Below are positions 54,016 to 64,000 of a DNA stretch of 64,000 nt, piece by piece; position 1 is the first letter of the stretch; each line of letters opens with the position of its first letter. Origin of the DNA: Strix aluco (Eukaryota > Chordata > Aves > Strigiformes > Strigidae); NCBI RefSeq assembly GCF_031877795.1, contig NC_133935.1, positions 87,116,748-87,180,747 on the forward strand. The letters are read 5' to 3'. Both the position numbers and the translations under genes were made by a program. The notes beneath the pieces were generated by a model. The model was not told the DNA's origin. It did no database searches and was given only the letters and a program-made list of their open reading frames with translations.

Positions 54016-56602
54016 CGGGGCCTTGGCGCTGAGGTGGCGCGAGGAGAAGGCGGGGGGGGGGGCGGGAGGAAGGGCCGCTCAGACGCCGCTTTCCCGCTGA
54101 GAAACAGCCGCTAATTGCCTTTTTGGGTTTAGATAATGAAATTATGGCTCTGATGTGAAATCGAGCTTGACTGAGGCCTGTGGAAGAGCCTCCTGGGAGG
54201 TTCTCCCATGCTCTCCGGGCTACAGGCAAGCCCCACTGCAACCCCTGTCAATGGCACCGTGATGGTGTCAGAAACGGATACCGAGGCAGCAAAACTGGGT
54301 CTGAAAAGCAATTGTGTGCTCGGAAGGAGATGAGGGCAACAAGGAGGGCCTGGGAAGGAGAAAAGGGAGGAAAAGGTGCACAAATGGTGGCATTGGGGTG
54401 GCTTGGGGACCGTGTGGGTTCGACAGCACCAGCAGCCGCCCGCCGCTTCACAGGGGGAGATGGAGGAAAAAATAACCAGTTCAGAGCGATGGACGAGGTG
54501 GTATTTCTGGCCATAAGCCTGCACACGTCGAGGTGGGAGAGAAGGGCCCTGCGGTGCTGGAGATTAGGTGAGAGGGTTATTGGTGTGGGGACAAACTGCA
54601 GCCAGAGGTGCTGCGCCAACACCGTCTGCAATGGTGTATTTATTAATTTGCCTTCCTGACTGGGTACTTTGGCTTCTCTTGTCAGGATGAAGACAGTGTC
54701 ATGTCAGTCACGCTAAAAACATGAATTAAAGCAGCACAACCACTCCAAGGATGCAGCCCTGACATGTGGACCCTTCAGACTGGTGTGGCCTTACGGTAGG
54801 GCTTAATGCAGTGTCTATGGCATCTTCAGTTTTATTTTGTTCCTATTAGATTATGTTGGTGTCTTGTTACTCCTTATCCCTGTGTCCTAGAGTGGTTTTT
54901 TGCATTCTTGCAGTTCGAGCAATTCATATTTTCTGCTGTTAACGTATCAGACAGAGGTAAAGCATCTTCTTTTCTAAAGTTATGTGGTGTGCCTTGATAA
55001 GTGTCTGTCAGTGCTGTCTTTCTGTCCCAGCATCTGTCCGTAATCAATAGAAGCCATATTGATAAAAAAGTGGGATTTTCATGCTGTGGATATTTCATTT
55101 TGGTTTTAATAAAGTTTTGATCTGAATCAGACCCAAATCTTTCTCTCTTTTTTTTTCTCTTTAAATACCACAAGTGTGAAATCCCATGAGCACATTGCAA
55201 AGAACTGTGGTGAGTCCAAAAATGAAGCACTTCTCTTTATGATTTCCAGCTCTTCAGGGAATGTGACAGCCTTGGCAGCTTCTCTGTTGCTAAAAGCAGC
55301 TAATGATAGGGGCGAAACTGCCAGGATTGCCCATTTCTTTTGCTCACTGCGAGAGTTTCTAGGCTTTTTGACTCCAAGCTGGGGATCCCACAGTTCCAGA
55401 CTCCTTACCTGGGGGCTGGAAACCCAAGGTGGTTGGAGCTATGGCTGAAAACCTGGAAAGGATAGCAATGACACCTGGGAATCCTTGGGTACCTTGTGGG
55501 CTTTGCCTACAGATAGAAACCCCACCGTTTCTTCATAAAAACATCACAGACCCAAGGGATTTGGGGCCTCCCTTGTGATGTTTCCAGGAGTTTCAGCTTA
55601 GGATATACCCTCTAGGAGATTGGTCAGCCAGAAAATTATGCTTTGGGGGTATCAACATCTGGGAGACCCTCTGGAAACCCCAGCAGTTTTGCTGAGATCT
55701 GTAGTTTGCAGAAGTTCATTGTTCCCCCATTTCACAAAACATTTCAGTGTTTTCTGACCTCACTCTAGGTAGAAGCGTTTCAACTGACTTCCTTGGTCTT
55801 CCCATCAGGTCCTTTTAAATGGTTTATGTATTATTAAAAAGCACCATGGCTCATTAGCAACAAACAAAGACGATTGCTCAGGCTTGCTGGCACTTTGTAA
55901 CGTCTCCAGGGTTTCCTGCTTCCACATCCTCAGCTGCTGAACAGGTCAGAATGATCGATTTTTTCTGTTCCCTTCACTAATAAGCTTTTGCTACCTTGGG
56001 TGCTCACTTCTTCGCCTTTCATTCGCTTTCTTTGTGCTTCAAAGGGAGCAGGGGGCTGAGGTTGTTTTTCTGCCACAATAAATGTGCCGCACCTTGGTTC
56101 CTAAATGCATTAAGCCACAGAACAAATAGCTTCTTTTGAACTGCTCCAGTGTAACAGTAAAACCAAAATGTCAGCTCATAAAGCATTTTTGAGCTGTTCA
56201 TTGTAGCCTGGCACCTCTGGGAGGGCAGTTTTGTCTGGGCTAGTGAGTACTTAACATCCTTTCTGATGTTATAACTGTGAGGTAGGTTGTGGGATGAATT
56301 GTCTGGCTGAGGAAAGTTCTCAGTCTGTCTCAGTCTCATGGTCTAATTCTTAGGGGATGAGGGCTCATAACACTGCAAAAACTTCCAGGTCACCTCAGTA
56401 TGAGGCTAGAGATGTAGTTCCTGGACTTGCCTTTTTTCTTTTGTGTGAAGTGAGATTGGTTCATCCCAGCTGTGATGCTGGACCAACATGGCGAGCTCCT
56501 TGTTTGCAGGTTGGTGTATTCTTCACAAGCGATCCCGATCACAGATCTAAGATCTAAGAGTATAATTCACTCCCATTAAAATAAAAATAAAATCCATTCA
56601 AA

Positions 56603-56639
56603 ATTCAGTTCACATCAATTCTATGATACTGAACTGAAT
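56603..56639. repeat. 9-bp inverted repeat, 19-bp spacer
   Basis: ATTCAGTTC (56603-56611) and GAACTGAAT (56631-56639), upstream flank of SLC35B4. Confidence 0.6.
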
Positions 56640-58237
56640 GAGAAAATAATGTCAGAAAATAGGAAAAAAATATACTAATATTCAAAAAATACCATTTCAA
56701 AAGTAATTTAGAAATCAGTTCCCCTTCAGTGTATCGAAGGCTGGACACCCAGTGATGTCAGTGTAAGCATCCAATGAGCAAAAGCGATTTCTCAGCTCTG
56801 TCTCTCTACCAGGAGCAAGTACAACACTTGGCAACGTAGCCAAGTTGTCTTGCATGCTGTGAATGGACAGCAATGCTCTTGAGGCCATGTTCTTGCAGTC
56901 AGGATGGTCTAAGGACACAGACAAGATGATGTAGGTTGAAATAATATAGCTGGAAAATTAAATAAGCTTTCAGCTATAAGGACAAAAGCTTTTCTTTACT
57001 GCCCAGGGCTTATCTGTTTTTTCCAACAACAGCAGATGCTCTAATAAAAGATATTACTTCTACCTACAAACATCATCTTGCTTCTTCCAGTGTTATTTTG
57101 ACTTTCTTCGGAGATGGCTGAAATAAAACAAAACATGTTTTCACATCATGGAAACACTAGGGAGTCTGTTTCTGCACGAAAAGTAGTCTGGGGGCCGGGG
57201 CTGTCTTCTCAGTACAAATCTGTAGCACTTCAAGGTTTGAATAAGCCCTGGCAGCATTTTGAGTTCTTGACTTCTGAAATGCAGTTTAAAACAAAATTGT
57301 GGATTCTCGGTATGCTGGGTGAAGGGATTTGTGTTGACTTACTGAATGCATCAGAAATCCTTCTGTCAGCTCTGCCCCAGAACCGCGTTGTGAGCGATCT
57401 TCCACGTGCCAGCAAGAAAACAAGAACAGGGAATTTAGGAAGCCAGTTTTGTTTAGTAGTTTGCCACCTGTCCCAGCCCCAATATGCAGACAGTCAGGCC
57501 TTGATTCCCCAGAGGATCTTAGATTTTTGGTCTTTGCTTGGGGAACAAATACAATGATGGGGCAAACCAGACAGAGCTGCAAGCTCCTGCATGAAAAGTT
57601 CTCTTGTTTCATTTACAGAAAAACATTTTTTGAGCCTGTTAGGTGTGGCAAAGTCTGACAAAACACCAGGGACTTTGACATTCTGACACAGGCAAAATCT
57701 CATTTCTCAAAGTTGAGCTTTCTTGGAAAGACTTTCTTGCTCTCTTGTTTTCTAAAGCGTGGCTTTTTCTGAGAAGTAAACGAATCGTGTTCTTAATGCA
57801 TGGGAAGCAAATCAATCAAACCGATCTTGCCTGTTTTCATAATCAATACGTATGAGACGCACGCCAGGGAAAGGCAGGGAGCTCCAACATAAACACTGCT
57901 GTGCAGAGGCTATCGGGCTTCTGCTGTGCCTGGTCCACAGAGGATGTGAATCTGTCACAGAGTCGTTATTGACCTTTGGCTCAGCTCCAAACTGCTTGTC
58001 CTTTCAGTGCTGCAAATGCCTATTCAAACCGCAGGGTATCAGTGGTGGCGGAGCTGTCACACAGGTATTGTGTGACTATCTCTGAAGTGGATCTGCCAAG
58101 GTAGCATGTTTAATTTAAGCATCTCTGAAACGGTGAATTCTGCAGTCCTGGCAGATTTTGAAAGATGCAAACAGAGCAAGCTAATGAAATGCCTGATTCC
58201 TAACTACATAAACTACGACTTATAAATAAATCATTAT

Positions 58238-58292
58238 TTCACCTTAGATTTCACCTTTGGCTTCACCTTAGACTACTTCACCTCTGACTTTG
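58238..58292. repeat. Degenerate tandem repeat on TTCACCTTAGAC
   Basis: Four successive TTCACCT-starting units of 12-15 bp. Upstream flank of SLC35B4. Confidence 0.65.
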
Positions 58293-61200
58293 TGGTCAGA
58301 TGGAGATGCTGCTGGTAAAAAGAAGCCATTTATTAGACTGAATTACTGCAAGTGGAGACATTAACAAGTTTTAATACATTTAAGCTCCACCCTGGCCTTC
58401 CTTTGTTTACCAGCATCTTTGGTCTGTCTGCATATTACACTGTTCATTCAAACCTCTCCTCTCCCTACCAGTAATGGTGTCTCTGCTGAAATGGAGTGGG
58501 ATATGTCGTCTCCAATAACAATGTCGTTATGACAATGATAACAATATTTTTCATGGTGGATGTTCCAGAGAAGGGATTTAGAACTGACAAACTGGACTCT
58601 CTCCAAACCACAGGGACTCGTGTTTCCATGTTTAGGGCATTTCCAAAGAATGAGAAAACTGGTAAAGTGACAGACTGTTGAGAGGTGAGTGGTGGTGGTG
58701 GACTCACTGCTTTTTAAGTGGCATCTGACATGACCTGGACTTTACTATTTTCTCTCTGCAGTTTTCTTAAGAGACGAGATAAGATGACTCCTGATGATTT
58801 ATAGGTTTTGAGCACATTGAAGATCCACAGCGTGGGAGGAAGGTGCCAGGTTTAGGGTTTTGGTTGTAGTGTGGTTGAATAACTCAATAAGTAGCAGTTA
58901 AAAAAGACACTCAGACACGTACAAATTATTTCCTTGACCCAGCAAAGTGCCTTCTGAGGTGAGATACCTCATCTGGCTCCTCTCCTTTCCATTTGTGACC
59001 CTGCTCATGTCTGAATCGAATCCTGCTGCTTCTCCTACTGAAAGGTGAAGAACTCCTGTGGTATTTGACTGCGCAGACAAGACTGGACTTGTTTTCTCTT
59101 CCAGGCAATTGTTCCCCATAACTGAATTCCCTGCAAGATAAAGAAGAGATTTTGAACCAATGACAGTTCTGACAAGTTGAGAAGGGATATGCAGAGAGTG
59201 AACTCTTGGGTTTATTTCCAGTCTTTCATCACAAGCCTGTTCTGTGAAATAGTGTGTGGGCAAAAGAGGAAGTAGCACACTGGGTCTTAGTGGGATAGCA
59301 ACCAGTTGTGGGACTTGAGGTACAGGCTTTTACTGTTAGGGGAATTATCACCCTCACCTCTTCAGCACCCGTGATTAAATATTGTCATCCCATGACCAAA
59401 ATACCATTACTGAGCCCCTCCCAAAGTGCAGACCCTTGTATCTTAACCTGCCATAGGTGAGGTTTAGCTGGATCCCCGCTGATACGAACTGGAAGCGTTC
59501 GGACTGTGGTGGTGAAAACATGCAGCTGAAGATGGCACTTCTCATCTGCCCCGGATTTTCCAACATGAACTCCTCATTCACAGTCCTCAGGCCTGACAGC
59601 ACTTTTCCTCAACAGATTATCACTATTAATCTTATTTTATAGTGGGGACAGTTAAACTGCAGACACAGACAGAGACTAGGTCACATCGGTCAGGGTAAAG
59701 GAAGGGAACAGATCCTGGGATTTGGATTTCCCTCCTCCAATATTATGTATCACCCCAGTAGGTGGTGGGAGAGCAGTGATAAGGAATAGGTCCCTTTTGT
59801 ATGCTTGAAACCTAAACTCATCTAACCCAGGTGTCAACGAGTACTGTTGGGAGAGACAACTCATGTCCTAAAAGAGTCTGCGCTGCCAGCAGCCGTCTTG
59901 TTGCTGTGCAGCTCTCCAAAACTTTCTATATCAACTCCTTCACCTTTGTTTTGGGAATGGGCAGCAATAGAAATTCAAGAAGTGCTACTCCACTTTCACC
60001 AGCTTTGTCTGAAATGCCCCCAATCCCTGGACTTTTACAGCTTTGGCCAGGGGAGGAGTCTTTTGCTTTTCTGTTGGGAAGCTTTTTGTGGTAGCCAGCT
60101 TTAAGTTTCCATTTCTTTTATGGTATCATGTCATTTTAAAAATAACTAAAATAAATCACTGATGTATTTTTAGGTGCGTTAGAAGGGGTAAGTCTCTCTA
60201 CTCTCCTTAAATTGTCACATTCTTGGGATTATGTGTTCCATCAAAAACTTTCAGGTCCCCCAGATATCCCTCCCACTCCCTCCTCGGTAGATATTTTCCC
60301 AGCAATTTCAGTTATTTGCTAAATGCATCGCATTTTAGCACCTTGCACATTCTCAGCTTAGCATTTCAGAAATGCTCACTGTTTCTCTGGATGAAGCGGG
60401 AGACATCCCTGCTGTCTCAAACGTTTCATTTTCTGTGAGGTACGTGAGCTGGTTTTCTCACTCATGGATGTTTCTCTGACATGCTCAGAGCCTGTCCCTT
60501 GCTAGTGTAAAGCAGCAGGGCTCCTGTGAGAAAGAGGAGATGCAAGAAACTGCTCTGCTGAGGATCTGGCCTCCTTTCTCCTCTATGTCACTTTTTAAAC
60601 TCCCCCTTTTTTGTTTCCCTTTATTTTTCTCTGCCAAGTTTTACTTGGGTGATTTCCAAAGCAGAACTCCTTGATCAAGTAGTACTGGTGCTAGAACTGC
60701 CTGTGTGTGTTGCTACTTGTCAAAAATGGTAAAGGCTAAAAACTCCAGGCATATTTTAGGGGGAGATGGGGGGGAAATTGGAAATAGAAATAGCTGCTTT
60801 TTTTTTTTTTTTTTAGCTCTCTCCCCCTTCCTCCTTCTCATTCCTTAAGATTGTTAAACTTGACATCTCTTTAAACGAGCTGGAAGAACTTCAACCTGAA
60901 GTGCTTTTCCCTTTTAAGAGTCTCCCCGCACTGGATATGTCTCTCCATGCTTTAGGCGAGTGAGCATGACTTTCCACAGGTGATTGATGGGTTCTCATAG
61001 AAATGTTCTTTCAATTAAAATAACCTAAACGCACAAAGACGAGGAAAAGAGAGATTTTTTTTTTTTCTTTTTACTGTTTTTACTCTTGTCCAGAAAGTGA
61101 ATCAGAGTTATCTGTATCAAAACGTGGGCATGTTTTCTTCTCCTTTGGAGCCTAACATTTAACTAGCTTCCCTCGGTACCCTCCGTCCTGATCCACCTTG

Positions 61201-63689
61201 CCCCTGGAAAGCGACACTCCAGTGAGCTCAGCTTGTCCTCCCCGCTAAGCTGTGCCAAAACTCCCTCCTTTCAAATCTTTTCATATTTGCTATGATTTAA
61301 GACTGGGTTTGGCCCCCCTTGTGCCTTCAGATGAAGAACTAATTCACTATGCCCTCAAGGCATCAGAGAATCGTTATCATTAAACATCTAAACTATGCAT
61401 TCACCCCAGGTAGAGCTTGTTGCTTTAAAAACCTTTGGTGACAAGGAAATTGAAATGGAATACATCTTCAGGTATTAAAGAGTTTTGCAAGCTGCAGCAA
61501 TGCAGACCGCCTCCCAGACCTTCCTTTGTTCAGTACTGGGATTTTGATTCAGTGTGTTGTAAATTTTGGACCCAAATTCACTTTTCCTTCAGCGAAAGCC
61601 AGGAGAACCATCACTAATATGTTTTTATCTAAGTCTTGTGTCCATTTTTAATGTTTCTCCAACCTGTGCTGCTTCTGGCTCCCACATCATGGGAATTAGA
61701 GTTCTTCCCGACCTCAGGCTTTGGTTTCAGTGCAGCGCAGGACATGTGGGATTTTGAAAATTGGACCTACCTGTCTATTTGGAAGAACTGTCATGGTCCA
61801 AGACCTTTGAAACCACAGCACACCCTGAGTAACATGACATGACTTCACGTGGGCTCCAACAAGGTTTCGGGAAGTTGTTCCAAGATCCCTTCTGAGAGGG
61901 CTAGAAACTTTCTGCTACCCTAAACTTTTTTTTCCCACATGAAATATACCCATGTCTTCTTCTCATCCATCTTTTCCTGTTCAATGCTCTTTCTTCCACT
62001 TCTTTGCTTCTACTGTCTCCACAAGTGTGTTCAGAGAACAGACCTTAGTTATTTGCTCCACCCGTGACTTTTGTTCACTGCTGCTATGGAGATCGATGAC
62101 GTATCATGTCACAGGATTGGGGCTCCTAGATTAGTGGATGGAAAATTTGTTCCCCTGTTAGCACAGTCCCTGGCACGGCTTTACCCCAAGCAAACGTTCA
62201 CACTCCCAAATAATGCACAGGTCCAGTCTGGGGCGAGCATGGGCAAAGGACCAGATAGTGTGGATATGACTCTGTTTTGGTGATGGAGGTATAAAGATAA
62301 TTTAGGTCTGTGGACAGAAACTCTATTCTATATGTTGGCCGTGGAGCTAGAAGACATTTCCTTGGTCCACTTATTCTGTAGCATTGGCCATGGCCTAAGA
62401 ACCTTCTTTAGTTGGCCAGGTCATCAATAATCTCATGTCCTCCTTGTCTCTGTGGGGATCCCACTGGCTTATGGTGGGGTCAGATGTCCTGCACTCCAGG
62501 GAGCTCTCTGCAGCAGACCCAGCACATGGGTCTGGAGCCGTAATAGCTCAGCAAGGCTGCTGCAGTGAGGGCAGGTTTCCTAGTGTTGCCATGACCTAAA
62601 GTCAAGAGGCCTTGGAGGCAGTAGATTACTGCAAACTTCATGAATCAGGGTAGAAAAATGAAATGTTCTCTGGACCCTCATTGATGAAACGATGTCGATG
62701 TCTCAGCTGTTATTAGACCCAAGAGAATCTGTGCCCGAGAGAAAGGGCTGGGGAAGACCTGACTCTGCTCTGAGAAAATTCAATTTATTCTCTTGCTGCT
62801 CTATTGCCTGGAATTTTTCCGTGCCTGGATCCTGGGTTCACTTGTGTGGGTGGGCATAATAAAAAGGGGCCATAGGCAGTCTAGACAGAGGTGGCCTCCT
62901 GAAGGCAATCAATCTTCATTAAACAGGCCAGAGCCCAGCAGCTGGGAGATGAGCTAGGAGAGGAGCTATCTCCGTGTAGCACCACATTTAACCCTACAGC
63001 CAGCAGTACAGCAACCCCCTTGTACCTTGTTTTACTGAAATGAACAATTTGAGGTTTTTTTCCTCTTTTTTACTGGGCAGTTATGGTGGGCTTTTGCACT
63101 GGTGAGGGTGGATGGATTATGGATGATCCTTGTTTGCCTCAAGATGAGGGGTAGAAAATTAGGAGAATAGTTTGAAGACAGTGGGAAAGCTGCTGGGGTT
63201 TTCTCATCAGGGCTGTGCTTGTTCCTAGCACAGGGCACTTAGTCTGCTCTCCCATTGTACATGAATTACAGTCTGCCCCTTGTCTCCTTGACTAATGGTT
63301 CAACCCCAAGGGAAACCTATTTGCTGACCACCTGAAGGCTCAAGCCCTAGCCATCATCTCTGACCCATATGGGAGGGAGCTAAGCTCAGCTCTCTTGTGG
63401 ACTTCTCTTAGCTGCAAAAGTCTCTGAGAAGGAGCTGATGCCAGGCAGACGCTGGAGATTTCTCTAAGTATTTGCATCTATTTCTGGGACAACGTTACAT
63501 TTGCATATATTGCTGGGCCAAGGTCTGGGTTGAATGAAGCTGCCCTTTGTATTGCTCATGTAGATCTTTAGGCTCCTTCAGTCTCTCCATCAGCACAGGC
63601 TCTTCAGTATTATCCAGGTTGTACTGTTGGTGCCTAAATGTTATTTCTGATCTTGCTGTTGATGTACAAATGAATGTTCCCAAGCCTTA

Positions 63690-63960
63690 GAAATGGCAGC
63701 AGTGATCCAGAGAAACAGGCAACATTTCTCCCAGATATAAAAAACTTTAATGTTTCTTCTTGCACAATAATTGAGTGGCAACAAATGAGACAAGCAGGAT
63801 CGAGGTTGAAAACAAATGAAAGGACATAACATTTTCATGCAGCATGTGGTAAACCTGTGGAACTCATTGCCACAGGACATTGGGAGTGCTAAAAGTTCAA
63901 ATGGTTTCCAAAGTAAGAAGATTCATAGAAGAAAAGTTCATGCAGGGTATTGAAGTTAAA
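63690..63960 (+). mobile_element. Ancient CR1-like fragment at the right edge
   Basis: One frame reads VVNLWNSLPQDIGSAKSSNG, matching the WNSLP motif near the end of CR1-type ORFs, with older, decayed flanks. Extent is approximate. Confidence 0.5.
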
Positions 63961-64000
63961 TCCAGTTGGTGACTGGTCATGAGTGGTGTCCCCAAGGGCT

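Larger units (their letters stand above)
53350..54090. promoter_or_regulatory. CpG island promoter of SLC35B4
   Basis: Dense C/G and CpG dinucleotides over ~740 bp, unlike the flanks, covering SLC35B4 exon 1 and ~350 bp upstream. No TATA box stands out. Two ACTACAAYTCCC sites and a YY1-like site lie in its upstream part. Transcription probably starts between about 53,800 and 53,990 on the - strand. Confidence 0.85.
54100..64000. other. Upstream flank of SLC35B4, no gene found
   Basis: About 9.9 kb. The longest open frames (for example 147 codons from 57,114 and 159 codons from 54,180) lack splice context, family resemblance or coding bias that I can see. It contains short repeats, a poly-T run at ~60,799-60,816 and a decayed CR1-like piece at the right end. 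Confidence 0.6.

Noticed and set aside
53353..54114. 253-codon + strand open frame over the CpG island
   Set aside because: Pro/Gly-rich translation typical of GC-rich sequence, antisense to the real SLC35B4 exon 1.
54180..54659. 159-codon open frame near the CpG island as a divergent gene
   Set aside because: No recognised product, no in-frame support from the CpG island; the opposite strand is also open, as expected for GC-rich DNA.
57114..57557. 147-codon ORF with ATG upstream of SLC35B4
   Set aside because: No recognisable domain, no splice or promoter context; compatible with chance in 64 kb.

Overview
The window is vertebrate nuclear DNA, almost certainly from a bird. The evidence is two split genes with canonical GT-AG introns, and at least eight CR1 LINE fragments whose 3' ends carry the avian signature (a TTCCAACCT-type stretch followed by ATTCTRTGA-like tails). 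I cannot name the species. I see no bacterial genes, operons, CRISPR arrays, phage or convincing tRNA/rRNA genes.

Layout. (1) About 1-27,580, + strand: the 3' part of LRGUK (leucine-rich repeats and guanylate kinase domain containing). The leucine-rich repeats and the P-loop start of the kinase fold lie left of the window. Eight exons join in one frame to give 377 codons and a stop at 26,921-26,923. The introns are long and AT-rich and hold one good CR1, scraps of older repeats and a striking 96-bp hairpin in the penultimate-but-one intron (23,669-23,764). (2) About 27,580-36,100: the space between two convergent genes. It is GC-richer and holds four sizeable CR1 pieces, one nested against another. 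(3) About 36,100-53,990, - strand: the complete SLC35B4 gene (UDP-xylose/UDP-N-acetylglucosamine transporter of the Golgi/ER). Ten coding exons join without a phase error into exactly 331 codons plus stop, the length I recall for the human protein. A roughly 3.1-kb 3' untranslated region appears to end at an AATAAA at 36,120-36,125. The promoter is a CpG island (about 53,350-54,090) with two facing ACTACAAYTCCC (ZNF143/THAP11-type) sites and a YY1-like ATGGCGGC. (4) About 54,100-64,000: gene-poor upstream flank; I found no supportable exon.

The order LRGUK (+) then SLC35B4 (-), tail to tail, is the human 7q33 arrangement, where AKR1B genes lie beyond SLC35B4. The two genes share a chromosomal block, not a pathway: mammalian LRGUK acts in sperm-head shaping and flagellum assembly, while SLC35B4 supplies nucleotide sugars to glycan-building enzymes. 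The most noteworthy unexplained items are the intronic hairpin, whose three G-U pairs favour an RNA read from the + strand; the set of four closely related CR1 copies; a start-codon-overlapping upstream ORF in SLC35B4; and a choice of splice donors near the end of LRGUK. All exon limits were set by eye from reading frame, splice signals and remembered family sequence; no alignment was run.
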